From positions 1 to 64,000 of the forward strand of contig CAWFYC010000026.1 of the NCBI GenBank assembly GCA_963819855.1: 64,000 bases of DNA, read 5' to 3'. Shown in pieces: positions 45,375 through 54,550 of the stretch (its first letter is position 1; the number at the start of each line of letters is the position of its first letter). Made by a program: the position numbers and the translations under genes. The stretch comes from JAMXLO01 sp963819855. GTDB taxonomy: Bacteria > Pseudomonadota > Alphaproteobacteria > Acetobacterales > Acetobacteraceae. The notes beneath the pieces are model-generated. The model was not told the DNA's origin, made no database searches, and saw nothing but the letters and a program-made list of their open reading frames with translations.

Positions 45375-45433
45375 CGGAACCCAGGGGATCAGCAAGGGAT
45401 CTGCGGCCGGGTTCCCACTCGCGCGGGAATGAC
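45375..45433. repeat. Dispersed repeat, partial copy
   Basis: Shares GGAACCCAGGGG and the arm ending in GCGCGGGAATGAC with the complete copy at 51409-51486. Copies of this kind are scattered through many alphaproteobacterial genomes. Only one arm is complete here. Confidence 0.7.
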
Positions 45434-45577
45434 GAGAAGAGCTGTTCCGTCGAAGCATCAGTTCAGAAATAACCGCGAGTGCGGGGTTGCCGGGCTTGCC
45501 CGGCAACCACCAACGCACACGGACGCACGTCGTAAGTTATGCTATAGAAATAAACTATCGTTGCGTCAAAACGGTGC

Positions 45578-47434
45578 TCAGGCGGCAGCCCTCGCGGACT
45601 CACCATCGTCGAGATATTGCGTTGAACCGCCGAGCGTCAGCATCAACATGCAGGGGCCGTTAATGCTGGCGAACAGATCCGCCGGCACGGTCGCTAAGCC
45701 GTCGGTCCAACGGATGCCATTGTCCGGCTCGAACGCATGATAGCCGTCGATCAGCGACGGGGCGTCTGCATCGATGGTCGATCGCCGTCTCGGCTGCGCC
45801 AGCACGATCTGGCGTAATGCCACACCGAGTGATCGCGCATCCCGTGCCAACCCAAGCTCCTGGGGGACAGCAGCGCGCGAACGTATTTGAACGGTGTGCG
45901 GCCGTGCGCTCAGGCGGAAAACATGCATGTCGTCGCGCCGCTCGATCGCATCGACCCGCTCGCCATCCACAACCAGATGCAGATCTGCATCGCTGGTGAG
46001 CGGTAGTCCCTTGAGCGGGCCCGCGCGTTCCAACAGCCGTCGCCAGGCAGCGTCCACAACGGGGCCCCCGGTCAGCACCGGCGCACAAGGCGGCTGCGGC
46101 GGCAACGTCCAGCCACAATTCTTGTTCTGAAACAGCCAGCGGTTGCCATCGTCGCGATAGCTCTCCGCTGGCGCTCCATTGGCCACCAGCACGTCGTGCG
46201 TCTCGAGTTCGATGTGATAAATCGTCACCTCGTTCGCGTGGTCATCCCACAGGATCGTCCGGTGATTGACCAGGAATTCGACCGGGATCAACACGTCGTC
46301 GATAAACAGCGAATGGCCCTTCGTCACGCGCAGGTCGCGGGCCGGCACGTTGTCCGCCAGCGCGCCCTTGCGTACGATCACCGGCGTGGCTGCCGAGCGC
46401 CGCCCACGGGCAGCCATGACCCGGCCGGTACCGATCCACACGATCGGTCGGATCTGGCCACTTGCCGTGCGCACCCGATCACCCACGACGAGTTGCTCCA
46501 CCGGCACCTCGCCCGAAACCGTGGCGATGCGCGTGCCGGCGAGAAAACAGACAACGAGTTCGATTCCGTTGCCCGCCGCGGTCAGCGCAACCGGGCCAGA
46601 CGAGGACGCGAAGCCCGGAATATTCAGGTCGATCGTTACCGGGTCACCGACGGTGATCGAGAGCACCCCAGTGGTGATGTCGTAGGAGCCCGTGGTCGCA
46701 ACGCCAGAGACATTGGACGGGACATTTGGCAGCAGGATGGTATCGCCAGGCAGGTAGCCGGTGATCGTGCCGCCGAACGCCGCAGGGGTGAGCTTCGAAT
46801 CCCCGTCGATCTCCAATACGTTGCCGGTTGCGTCGTTGAAATGGAAATCGATGGCAGCGGCAACGTTGCCTGCGACATCGATTGATGCGCCTTGGCCGAG
46901 ATCGATGGTGCCACCACCGGTTGCTGCGGCGGAATTTATCGGGCCTATGGGAGTGTTGATCGTCGGGAAGGTCACGGACCCGGAATCAAGGATACTGCCG
47001 CCAACTGTCAGGGTGGCGCCTTCGATGTCGAGGGTGGGAAGCTGCGCCGGGGCGCTACCAAGACCAAAAAAAGCGAGGTTGGCATACTGGTTGAACCCGG
47101 CAAGCAGCAGGTTGCCGAGCGCGACGCTGCCGGTATTGAGCAGCACATCGACAGGATAAACATTCGAGGCGATGAAGGGGTCGCCGCTCGCGGGGTTGGG
47201 GCTATACAGGGCGAACGCCCCGGGTGCGATCGCACCCGCGATAAGTCCGACATTTGCGCCGCTGCCTGGAACCGTACCGGTGGTGGTCGTTGCGCCAATC
47301 GTCAGCGTCGAGAACGACGTGACCGATGTCCAATCGGTTGGAGTGGCAAAGTTGATGGTTCCGAGATTCCAGGTGTAGGCCGTTCCCAACGTCAGCCCGT
47401 CGCCGGTGACCGGGTAGAAGACATAATCCGCCAC
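45578..47434 (-). CDS. Hint-domain (hedgehog/intein) surface protein
   Basis: A 618-residue protein. Residues about 1-290 are a threonine/glycine-rich beta-strand region without signal peptide (MADYVFYPVTGDGLTLGTAY; GGTITGYLPGDTILLPN), as in bacterial adhesin-type proteins. At about 293 a Hint domain starts with CFLAGTRIATVSGEVPVEQL and GDRVRT, the fold and Cys of intein/hedgehog self-splicing modules; the block RVTKGHSLFIDDVLIPVEFL is also typical, and ETHDVLVANGAPAESY closes it. The last 190 residues are another mixed domain. Such proteins are frequent, often in several copies, in acetic-acid-type bacteria and relatives; their function is not established. The gene stands alone. Confidence 0.85.
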   Translation of the reverse strand: MADYVFYPVTGDGLTLGTAYTWNLGTINFATPTDWTSVTSFSTLTIGATTTTGTVPGSGANVGLIAGAIAPGAFALYSPNPASGDPFIASNVYPVDVLLNTGSVALGNLLLAGFNQYANLAFFGLGSAPAQLPTLDIEGATLTVGGSILDSGSVTFPTINTPIGPINSAAATGGGTIDLGQGASIDVAGNVAAAIDFHFNDATGNVLEIDGDSKLTPAAFGGTITGYLPGDTILLPNVPSNVSGVATTGSYDITTGVLSITVGDPVTIDLNIPGFASSSGPVALTAAGNGIELVVCFLAGTRIATVSGEVPVEQLVVGDRVRTASGQIRPIVWIGTGRVMAARGRRSAATPVIVRKGALADNVPARDLRVTKGHSLFIDDVLIPVEFLVNHRTILWDDHANEVTIYHIELETHDVLVANGAPAESYRDDGNRWLFQNKNCGWTLPPQPPCAPVLTGGPVVDAAWRRLLERAGPLKGLPLTSDADLHLVVDGERVDAIERRDDMHVFRLSARPHTVQIRSRAAVPQELGLARDARSLGVALRQIVLAQPRRRSTIDADAPSLIDGYHAFEPDNGIRWTDGLATVPADLFASINGPCMLMLTLGGSTQYLDDGESARAAA

Positions 47435-47747
47435 GCTGACCTCCCCGAGCTATTTGCCAACGATCACGTTAGTGGGGCACGGTCTGACAGTAAAGCAGCG
47501 AGTGATATTTTTGCCCCGCTTCGCGCACAACTGCGGTTTGGCGCCGTCCAGTGAGCCGACTGCCAAGAGATGCGGTGCAAGGACGAAAACGGCGTATCTC
47601 GACGCCCTGACGCCGACGGGATCGAACACGGTGCGCAGGTCCTTGAGCCAGCAGGCCGGCCCCGCTCTCCCTGCGCCCGCAGCGTTCGATTGTGGCAGAC
47701 CGCGAAACCGGTCGCCGCCGTCACGTCGGCATAGGAAGGAGGGCGCC
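47435..47747. other. Intergenic region
   Basis: About 310 bases with open frames on both strands but no recognisable protein. GGAAGGAGGGCGCC at its right end is the ribosome binding site of the next gene. Confidence 0.4.
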
Positions 47748-48098
47748 ATGTTCCCCAGTCCAACCCGCAATGAATTCGGGCGCCACGTTTACGCCAGCAT
47801 TGGCCTGGCCACGTCGGCGGATCCGGAGATGTATGGGTATATTTCAGAGCAACACGGTTTTGGCATGACCGCCGAAGCGAGCGATGAGCAAGCCGAGGAC
47901 CTCGCCGCGACCATGCTGGCCTCGACACACGGTCTGGATTTTGATCCCGATGCCGGGTGGAATGAACGCAACCAGAAATATGAGCACAGCAGCGTGGTCA
48001 TCGACAGCACGTCGATCGCTGCGGTGGCCGGATGCGGCCCCGGCAATCATTGGATCTGTGCGATCGCCGCCGCGCTCTTTAGCGCAAATTCAGATTGA
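47748..48098 (+). CDS. Hypothetical protein, 116 aa
   Basis: A 116-residue protein with a very strong ribosome binding site (GGAAGGAGG) eight bases before the ATG. The sequence is acidic and soluble: FGRHVYASIGLATSADPEMY, FGMTAEASDEQAEDLAATML, and a C-terminal hydrophobic helix NHWICAIAAALFSANSD. No signal peptide. I do not recognise the family. Confidence 0.6.
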   Translation: MFPSPTRNEFGRHVYASIGLATSADPEMYGYISEQHGFGMTAEASDEQAEDLAATMLASTHGLDFDPDAGWNERNQKYEHSSVVIDSTSIAAVAGCGPGNHWICAIAAALFSANSD

Positions 48099-48233
48099 CT
48101 GAGGAGCCAGCGCTTGCCGCCTTCGATCTGCCAGCGCATGGCGGGATCGTCTACGTTTTCCAGGTCAGGGTTGACCCTGGTGCCAGGCTGCGAGGCCTTC
48201 TAGGCTGGCAAGCTGGATGCCAGGAGGATCGCC

Positions 48234-48644
48234 ATGAACGACCAGCCGATGACCACGCCGACGATGAAAGTCGCCGTGGCCGACAAAGACAACGCCAACT
48301 ACGTCGCCGGTCGCCGCGCCTTCTTCAAATATCGCGACCTCGGCGTGACCGAGGGCACCAACGGCTTCATGCGCGCCCAGGTCACCTCGGCCGAACAGGG
48401 CATGTCGAAGCCAACCGGCTGGCACGTCCACAAATGCCAGGCGCAGCTTGTCTACATCCTGAGCGGCTGGATCGATCTGGAATTCGCCGACCGCAAGGTG
48501 CGCGTCAAGGCGGGTGACTCCATCATGATCCCCGGCAACACGCCGCACAACGAGACCGGCACCTCAGACACGTTCGAATTGCTGGAAGTGTCGGTCCCTG
48601 CGGAGATGGGCACCGAGCCCTGCGACCCGCCGCCCGGGCATTAA
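48234..48644 (+). CDS. Cupin-domain protein
   Basis: A 136-residue single-domain cupin. The metal motif is GWHVHKCQAQLVYILSGWID (two His and a Gln in place of Glu) and the second motif GDSIMIPGNTPHNETG (His). Possible roles are a small dioxygenase, isomerase or sensor; not resolved. Not obviously linked to radC, which starts 34 bases later in the same direction. Confidence 0.8.
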   Translation: MNDQPMTTPTMKVAVADKDNANYVAGRRAFFKYRDLGVTEGTNGFMRAQVTSAEQGMSKPTGWHVHKCQAQLVYILSGWIDLEFADRKVRVKAGDSIMIPGNTPHNETGTSDTFELLEVSVPAEMGTEPCDPPPGH

Positions 48645-48678
48645 CCTCGATTCAAGCTGCTTCGGCCACTCTGGCGGG

Positions 48679-49428
48679 GTGGCAATCAGGCATCGTACCC
48701 CGCGTCTGGCCGAACCGCCCGGACTGTTCGACGCTGGCCCGCCGGAGACAGCGGACAGCGTGCTCGGTGTCGCCGGTCACCGGCTGCGCCTGCGCGAGCG
48801 CTTTCTGGCGGCGGGGCCCGAGGCGCTGGCCGACCACGAGATGCTGGAGATCGTGCTGTTCGTGCTGCCACGGCGCGATACCAAACCGCTCGCCCGTGCG
48901 CTGCTGTCGCGCTTCGGCAGCTTCGCCCGCGTGATCGCCGCCCCGGTGCAGGACCTGCTGGCGGTCGAGGGGCTGGGCGAGGCGGGCGTGGCGGCGCTCA
49001 AGTCGGTGCACGCCGCGGCACTGCGGCTGCTGCGGGCCGAGGTGATCGACCAGCCGGTGCTGAACAACTGGGATCGGCTGATGGCCTACCTCGGTGCCGA
49101 ACTGTCGCGCGAGCGGGTGGAGCAGTTCCGTGTGCTGTTCCTCGACAACCGCAACCACCTATTGGCGGATGAGGCGCAGCAGCGTGGCACGGTGAACCAC
49201 ACGCCGGTCTATCCGCGCGAGGTGGCGAAGCGGGCGCTGGAGCTGCACGCGACCGCGCTGATCGTGGTGCACAACCACCCAAGCGGCGATCCCACGCCGT
49301 CGCACGACGATATCGCGATGACGCAGCAGATCAAGGCTGCCGCGGCGGCATTGTCGATCGTGCTGCACGACCACATCGTGATCGGCAGCGGGCGCTGGCT
49401 GAGCTTTCACAAAGAGGGGTTGCTGTAG
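48679..49428 (+). CDS. radC: RadC-family JAB1/MPN protein
   Basis: A 249-residue protein of the RadC/YicR family. The N-terminal helix-hairpin-helix-type part (LSRFGSFARVIAAPVQDLLA; VEGLGEAGVAALKS) is followed by the JAMM/MPN metallo-domain with LFLDNRNHLLAD and the zinc motif VVHNHPSGDPTPSHDD. The DNA-repair role once given to RadC is no longer supported; a DNA-processing function is assumed. The start is the GTG at 48679, the earliest codon that keeps the family N-terminus. Confidence 0.92.
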   Translation: MAIRHRTPRLAEPPGLFDAGPPETADSVLGVAGHRLRLRERFLAAGPEALADHEMLEIVLFVLPRRDTKPLARALLSRFGSFARVIAAPVQDLLAVEGLGEAGVAALKSVHAAALRLLRAEVIDQPVLNNWDRLMAYLGAELSRERVEQFRVLFLDNRNHLLADEAQQRGTVNHTPVYPREVAKRALELHATALIVVHNHPSGDPTPSHDDIAMTQQIKAAAAALSIVLHDHIVIGSGRWLSFHKEGLL

Positions 49429-49431
49429 CCG

Positions 49432-49915
49432 TCACCGAAACTCCTCGACGAGCGTCAGCGTCTCCCTCGATGGCTTCCCGTAGCTCACAACCCTCACATC
49501 GAGACCGAAGCCGCTCACCAGTTCCAAGGCCCGCCGCATGGCGGCATGGATCCATTCGGCGTGATTGCCGAATGCGCCTCCGTCGTACGCCATGTTCCGG
49601 CGTCACATCGGGCGAAACCATCTCGAGCAGATTGAATTGCGAGGCCACCTGGAACAGCGCGCCGGCATTGTCGTCAGACCGATGCATACGCCGGACATCG
49701 CCGTTCACCACGCTTACCTTAAGCCGGCTGCCAACCCCGCCCGCGGATCTCGCCCTGACGCGAAGATCCCGCAGCGACGCCAGTTCAAGCTCGCCGATGC
49801 CATAGTTCGCGCCATTGCTGCGCGAATGCAGTCGTTTCCCGTGTATCTCGAGCCGGGTACGGGTTTCCGAATAGCCGGTTTCCCGAAACCCCGTGAGCTT
49901 CTCGAACTAATCCAT
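49432..49915 (-). pseudogene. Deleted and interrupted partner gene of phosphatase
   Basis: Remains of a conserved protein of perhaps 370 residues. From an ATG at 49915 with GGAGAA in front it reads M-D-stop, then FEKLTGFRETGYSETRTRLE, IHGKRLHSRSNGANYGIGEL, MHRSDDNAGALFQVASQFNL and LEMVSPDVTPEHG; the third codon is TAG where CAG is expected. After a break at about 49595 the C-terminal piece AYDGGAFGNHAEWIHAAMRR, ELVSGFGLDVRVVSYGKPSR follows, so the central half is missing. Relatives of this protein occur with ADP-ribose-type and phosphatase genes; the intact dual-specificity phosphatase gene just upstream fits that. Not functional as written. Confidence 0.6.
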
Positions 49916-49930
49916 GATGTTCTCCAGGGC

Positions 49931-50482
49931 TCACGCCCCGCTTGTGCCGACGCCCAACACGTAGCGTTCCTGCTCGGGCGTCTCGATCGCACCTGGCCGT
50001 GCGGCGCGCACCTGCCTGATCGCGGTCGCCGGATCCATGCCGAGCTCGATCAGCAGCCGCGCTGCGATCGTTCCCGTGCGCCCGAGCCCGCCCCGGCAAT
50101 GGACCAGAACGTCGCGCCCGCTGCGCAGCATGGTGCGAAGCTCATCGCCGGCCGCGTCCCATTGCCGTTCGAATGCCTCGTTGGGCGTCGATACGTCGAC
50201 GATCGGCAAATGGAACCACAGCATCCCGCGGCGGCGCACCTCCTCGCCAAGACGTTCCACCCGCAGGAGGGTCAACTCCTGCCGCTCCATCAGGGTGACG
50301 ACGGCGGCCGCGCCCCAGTTACGAATGGCATCCAGATCGAGCGCCAGGTCGCGGTCCCAATACCCGGTCATGGCGCCCGGGTCATGTTTGCCGGGGCAGA
50401 AAATGATCCCCACACGTCCGTAGGTGGATCCCGCGGATATTGCTGCAATCTGCAACGGATGGGTGAGGGAGGTCCTTTTCAT
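49931..50482 (-). CDS. Dual-specificity phosphatase (CDKN3-like)
   Basis: A 183-residue protein tyrosine/dual-specificity phosphatase. The signature is VHCRGGLGRTGTIAARLL with catalytic Cys and Arg; the general acid is probably Asp in LPIVDVSTPNEAF. N-terminal part: KRTSLTHPLQIAAISAGSTY, FCPGKHD. Related proteins are found with ADP-ribosylglycohydrolase and macro-type genes in many bacteria, suggesting a role in removing or sensing phosphate or ADP-ribose adducts. It lies 15 bases upstream of the broken partner gene and reads the same way. Confidence 0.85.
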   Translation of the reverse strand: MKRTSLTHPLQIAAISAGSTYGRVGIIFCPGKHDPGAMTGYWDRDLALDLDAIRNWGAAAVVTLMERQELTLLRVERLGEEVRRRGMLWFHLPIVDVSTPNEAFERQWDAAGDELRTMLRSGRDVLVHCRGGLGRTGTIAARLLIELGMDPATAIRQVRAARPGAIETPEQERYVLGVGTSGA

Positions 50483-50498
50483 GCTGAACCCTGGGCGG

Positions 50499-51338
50499 TC
50501 AGCGCGGCCGATCGCCTGCGAGCGTGATGCGCTGCATGATCCTACGCTGGCCGGCGTAGTCGTTCACTGCGTAGTGCTGCGCGCAGCGATTATCCCAGAT
50601 CGCCAGTGAGCCGGGCGTCCAGCGAAACCGGCAGGTGAACTCGGGACGGATCTGGTGGCGGAATAGGTATTGCAGCAGCGGCGCACTCTCTTCCCGGGTC
50701 ATGCCGGCGAAGCCGACCGTGTGCGCGCGGTTGACATACAGCGCCGGGCGCCCGGTCTCGGGATGCGTGCGCACTGCCGGATGTTCGGCCTCCAGCAGCT
50801 TGCGCGCCTCGGCGCTGCCGTCGGAGCGGATGCGGTCCTCGCGGGTGCGGCTGGCGTCCGCCTTGGCGGAACTGGACACACCACGCAGGCCGGCGAGCAG
50901 TCCGCGCAGTTTCTCGGATAGCGTCTCGTACGCGAGGTACTGGTTGGCGAACAGCGTGTCGCCTCCGGCCTCGGGCACCTCGCGGGCGACCAGCAGCGTC
51001 GCCATCGGCGGTTCCTGCAGATAGGTCGTGTCGGAGTGCCAGACACCGCCGAAGTTGACCGACTCATGCTCGAGCTTGGTGACGTTGATGATCTCTGGAA
51101 AGCCCTCGATCCCCTTCACGAACGGATATTCGATCGGCGCGCCGAAGCGGCGGGCCAGCGCCAGGAAGCGTTCCGGCGGCAGGTCCTGGTCGCGGAAGAA
51201 GATCACCAGGTGATCGAGCAGCGTCTGACGGATCGCGCCGACCGTGGCATCCGACAGATTGCCGGCCAGATCGATGCCATGCAGTTCCGCGCCAAGCGCG
51301 CCGGCGATCGGCCTGATCTCGAACGGTACGTTGCGCAT
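50499..51338 (-). CDS. TauD-type 2-oxoglutarate dioxygenase
   Basis: A 279-residue member of the TauD/TfdA family. Iron triad VWHSDTTYLQ (His, Asp) and CAQHYAVNDY (His); 2-oxoglutarate-binding Arg in QRITLAGDRPR. Conserved GAELHGIDLAGNLSDATVGA near the N-terminus, and AVRTHPETGRPALYVNRAHT. Start at the ATG 51338. It is distinct from the enzyme at 22585-23466 and stands next to, but not clearly in one unit with, the phosphatase gene 16 bases downstream. Confidence 0.9.
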   Translation of the reverse strand: MRNVPFEIRPIAGALGAELHGIDLAGNLSDATVGAIRQTLLDHLVIFFRDQDLPPERFLALARRFGAPIEYPFVKGIEGFPEIINVTKLEHESVNFGGVWHSDTTYLQEPPMATLLVAREVPEAGGDTLFANQYLAYETLSEKLRGLLAGLRGVSSSAKADASRTREDRIRSDGSAEARKLLEAEHPAVRTHPETGRPALYVNRAHTVGFAGMTREESAPLLQYLFRHQIRPEFTCRFRWTPGSLAIWDNRCAQHYAVNDYAGQRRIMQRITLAGDRPR

Positions 51339-51408
51339 GTCGCTCCTTGGTGTCCGCTACGGGCAAGCCTAATGCTCCGACCCAAACAGGTGAAGTATCG
51401 CCTCCTGT

Positions 51409-51486
51409 GTCATTCCCGCGGAAGCGGGAACCCAGGGGTCGACCCCGCGCTGATACCCCTGGGTTCCCGCTTGCACGGGAATGACG
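51409..51486. repeat. Dispersed palindromic repeat, full copy
   Basis: Two arms of about 31 bases, GTCATTCCCGCGGAAGCGGG... and its reverse complement, with few differences and a short loop. Translated it gives the H-S-R-x-S-G-N-P phrase well known from repeats in alphaproteobacterial genomes. It lies between the dioxygenase and transporter genes and may also end transcription. Confidence 0.85.
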
Positions 51487-51508
51487 TGATTTGCCGCGCC
51501 GGCGAATC

Positions 51509-52771
51509 CTAGCCCAGCAGGCCAAGGCCGGAAACGCCGCCCAGCACGCCGGTCACGGCGGTCAGCGCGCAGACGGTCAGCACCAGCCAGAGATACGCCC
51601 CGCGCAATCGTTGCTTGGGCGGCAGCGCCATGACCGACAGCGCGATCAGCACGCCGAGCAAGACCGGCAGCATGAACGCGTTCATCACCTGCACGCCGAT
51701 GTTGAGCGCAATGAGATCCGGCCACAGCGTGACGGCGGTCGTTGCGCCGACAACGATGATGACATAGGCGCCGTAGAACCAGCGCGCCCGCAGCGGCTGC
51801 TGTTCGAGCGTGTGGCGGTAGCCGGTGACCTCGCCCAACCCCCACGCAAATCCCAGCGAGCAGACGATGGCCGCCACCATGCCGGCGCCAAGCACGCCGG
51901 CACCGAATACGAACCGCCCCAGGCCGATGCCGAGAAACGGTGTCAGCGTCTGGGACATATCGCCCACTGAAGTCAGCGTCACGTCAGGCCTGCCGCCGAG
52001 TGTCGCGGCGCAGGCAACGATGACGGCGGCCATGACAAGTTGGGTGACCACCGCGCCGACCGCGGTATCGTAACGTGCCATCGGATAGTGTTCCGGCAGC
52101 AGCTTCTTGTCGGCAATGGCCGATTGCTGATAGAAGATCATCCATGGCATCACGATCGATCCGATATTGGCCGCGGCCAGATAGCGGTAGTTCCGATCGC
52201 CAAAGGCGATGTCGAGACTGCCGCTGAGCAGTTCGTGCATGTCGGGCCGCGCGGCCCAGGCGACGAAAAAGAACGCAAGCTCGAAGAATCCGATCGCGAC
52301 GACGAAACGTTCCACCCGGCGATAGGAGCCGGTCAGCACCACGGCCAGCAGGGCGGCCGCCGCGATCGGCAGCGTGGCGATGCGCGGCAGTCCGTACAGT
52401 TCGCCGACTCCGGCGACACCGGACAGTTCGGTGAGCAGCGCGCCAATGGTGGCGACGGCGAGACCAGTGATCGAGATTGCGGCCCACACCGGCCCGAGCA
52501 CCAAGCGGACCAGTTCCCCGTGGCCTCGGCCGGTGAAGATGCCGAGACGGACGGCAAGCTCCTGCACAATATACAGGATCGGCATCAGCACGAATTGCAG
52601 GCCGAGCAGGCGATAGCCCCACTGCGCGCCCGACTGTCCGGCAGTGATGATCGAACCGACATCGCTGTCGGCCAGCATGACCACCAGGCCGGGACCGAAC
52701 ACGGCGAGGAAGCGCGCGCGCCTGCCATGGCGGTGCGGCGCCTCCACCTGGCTCACGCAGCTGCTCGCCAC
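51509..52771 (-). CDS. Nramp-related divalent metal transporter
   Basis: A 420-residue inner-membrane protein with about eleven hydrophobic segments. The TM1 region reads VMLADSDVGSIITAGQSGAQ where canonical Nramp has D-P-G-N, and TM6 reads SIVMPWMIFYQQSAI where canonical has M-P-H. So the metal-site Asp/Asn and Met are not the classical set. This is the pattern of Nramp-related (Mg2+-type) transporters, which lack the manganese/iron-selective Met. Substrate is therefore uncertain. GTG start at 52771. It is divergent from cysS. Confidence 0.85.
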   Translation of the reverse strand: MASSCVSQVEAPHRHGRRARFLAVFGPGLVVMLADSDVGSIITAGQSGAQWGYRLLGLQFVLMPILYIVQELAVRLGIFTGRGHGELVRLVLGPVWAAISITGLAVATIGALLTELSGVAGVGELYGLPRIATLPIAAAALLAVVLTGSYRRVERFVVAIGFFELAFFFVAWAARPDMHELLSGSLDIAFGDRNYRYLAAANIGSIVMPWMIFYQQSAIADKKLLPEHYPMARYDTAVGAVVTQLVMAAVIVACAATLGGRPDVTLTSVGDMSQTLTPFLGIGLGRFVFGAGVLGAGMVAAIVCSLGFAWGLGEVTGYRHTLEQQPLRARWFYGAYVIIVVGATTAVTLWPDLIALNIGVQVMNAFMLPVLLGVLIALSVMALPPKQRLRGAYLWLVLTVCALTAVTGVLGGVSGLGLLG

Positions 52772-52830
52772 GCCGCGTTGATTCGCCGGTCGCTTTGGTC
52801 GAGAACACCGCTTACCTGGAGTAGGACCCC

Positions 52831-54180
52831 ATGCACGCGCTCTTTCTGCACAACAGCCTGAGCCGCCGCAAGGAGCGGTTCGAGCCGCTCGATCATCAGC
52901 ATGTGCGGATGTACGTGTGCGGACCGACTGTGTACGACCTCGTGCATGTCGGCAATGCGCGCCCGGTGGTGGTCTACGACGTGCTGCTGCGCCTGCTGCG
53001 GCTGCTGTATCCGCGCGTCACCTACGTGCGCAACATCACCGACATCGAGGACAAGATCAACGCGCGCGCCAAGGAGCTGAACGAGCCGATCGCGGCGCTG
53101 ACCGCGCGCACGATCGCCGACTATCATGCCGACGTGGTGGCGCTGGGCGCACTGCCGCCGGATGTGGAGCCGCGAGCGACCGAACACATCGAGGAAATCG
53201 TCGCCATCATCGACCGGCTGATCGCATCCGGTCACGCCTATGCCGCGGAGGGCCACGTGCTGTTCTCGGTGCCCAGCTTTCCGGCGTATGGACGTCTGTC
53301 GGGACGCAGCCCGGACGAACTGTTGGCCGGCGCCCGGGTCGATGTCGCTCCCTACAAGCGCGATCCCGGCGACTTCGTGCTGTGGAAGCCGTCGCCGCCT
53401 GATCTGCCAGGCTGGGACAGCCCCTGGGGACGGGGCCGGCCGGGCTGGCACATCGAGTGCAGCGCCATGTGCTGGCGCCACCTCGGCACCGACTTCGACA
53501 TTCACGGTGGCGGCACCGACCTGATCTTCCCGCACCACGAGAACGAGGTTGCACAGAGCGTCTGCGCGTTCCCCGGCAGCGGGTTCGCGCGCTACTGGGT
53601 ACACAACGGCATGCTGCTGGTGAACGGCGAGAAGATGGCGAAGAGCGCCGGCAATTTCACCACGTTGCGCGATGTCCTGGCACGCGTGCCTGGCGAGGTG
53701 GTGCGGCTGCTGCTGATCCGCACGCATTATCGCTCGACGCCGGATTTCTCCGACGCGGCAGTCACCGAGGCTCGGCGCGAACTCGACCGGTTCTATCGCG
53801 CGCTCGAGCGCTATCCTGACATCGCCGCCGTCGACGTTCCGCCGGCGGTGATGGAGGCGCTGTGCGACGACCTCAATACGCCGCTTGCGTTGTCGGCGAT
53901 GCATGCGCTGGCCGACGGCGCGTTGGCGGGCGACTTCGATGCGGCCTGCGGACTGCGCGCGGCGGGTCAGGTGATGGGGCTGTTGCAGCAGGATGCGCAA
54001 GCCTGGTTCCGCGGCGGCACGGACGATACGGCAGCGATCGATGCGGCGATCGCCGAACGGCTGGCAGCGCGCAAGGCACGCGATTTCGCGCGAGCCGATG
54101 CGATTCGCGCCGAGTGGGCGGCAAGGGGGATCGCATTCGAGGATGGGCCGCAAGGAACCATCTGGCGGCGGGCGAACTGA
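52831..54180 (+). CDS. cysS: Cysteinyl-tRNA synthetase
   Basis: A 449-residue class I aminoacyl-tRNA synthetase. Zinc-site Cys in MYVCGPTVYD; HIGH-type motif HVGNARP; C-x-x-x zinc/active-site region WHIECSAMCW and FDIHGGGTDLIFPHHENEVA; KMSKS as EKMAKSAGN. The C-terminal anticodon-binding domain ends in FARADAIRAEWAARGIAFED, standard for the family. The protein attaches Cys to tRNA-Cys. Confidence 0.97.
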   Translation: MHALFLHNSLSRRKERFEPLDHQHVRMYVCGPTVYDLVHVGNARPVVVYDVLLRLLRLLYPRVTYVRNITDIEDKINARAKELNEPIAALTARTIADYHADVVALGALPPDVEPRATEHIEEIVAIIDRLIASGHAYAAEGHVLFSVPSFPAYGRLSGRSPDELLAGARVDVAPYKRDPGDFVLWKPSPPDLPGWDSPWGRGRPGWHIECSAMCWRHLGTDFDIHGGGTDLIFPHHENEVAQSVCAFPGSGFARYWVHNGMLLVNGEKMAKSAGNFTTLRDVLARVPGEVVRLLLIRTHYRSTPDFSDAAVTEARRELDRFYRALERYPDIAAVDVPPAVMEALCDDLNTPLALSAMHALADGALAGDFDAACGLRAAGQVMGLLQQDAQAWFRGGTDDTAAIDAAIAERLAARKARDFARADAIRAEWAARGIAFEDGPQGTIWRRAN

Positions 54181-54190
54181 GGAGGCTGCT

Positions 54191-54550
54191 ATGCTCCGTC
54201 CATGTCCGCTTGCAGTAGCACTGATGTTGGTGACGGCATCGGCGTTCGCGCAGTCGACGCAAGGGATGCAGATGGGCGCGCCGTCGCCGGGCGAGCCTCC
54301 GTCAACCAAGGGCTATCGCGAGGCCATGACGAAGATGGACCAGGGCATGTCAATCACCTACTCGGGCAATGCCGACCAGGATTTCGTTGCTGGCATGGTG
54401 CCGCACCACCAGGGTGCCATCGCCATGGCAAAGGTCGAGCTGCAATACGGCAGAGACCCGCAATTGCGAAAGCTGGCGCGGGATATCGTCGTCGCGCAGC
54501 AGAAAGAGATCGCCTTCATGAAGTCATGGCAGGCGAAGCACACGCGATGA
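54191..54550 (+). CDS. DUF305 exported protein
   Basis: A 119-residue periplasmic protein. Signal peptide LAVALMLVTASAFA, cut before QSTQGM. The DUF305 domain holds ADQDFVAGMVPHHQGAIAMA, with paired His, and KEIAFMKSWQ. The N-terminal mature part contains Met-rich MQMGAP. DUF305 proteins are often linked to copper handling. It overlaps the next start by four bases (ATGA) and follows cysS by ten, with GGAGG upstream. Confidence 0.85.
   Translation: MLRPCPLAVALMLVTASAFAQSTQGMQMGAPSPGEPPSTKGYREAMTKMDQGMSITYSGNADQDFVAGMVPHHQGAIAMAKVELQYGRDPQLRKLARDIVVAQQKEIAFMKSWQAKHTR

Noticed and set aside
49565..50527. Plus-strand frame of 320 codons opposite the phosphatase
   Set aside because: Antisense of the phosphatase and its broken partner; no family match and shadow-like composition.
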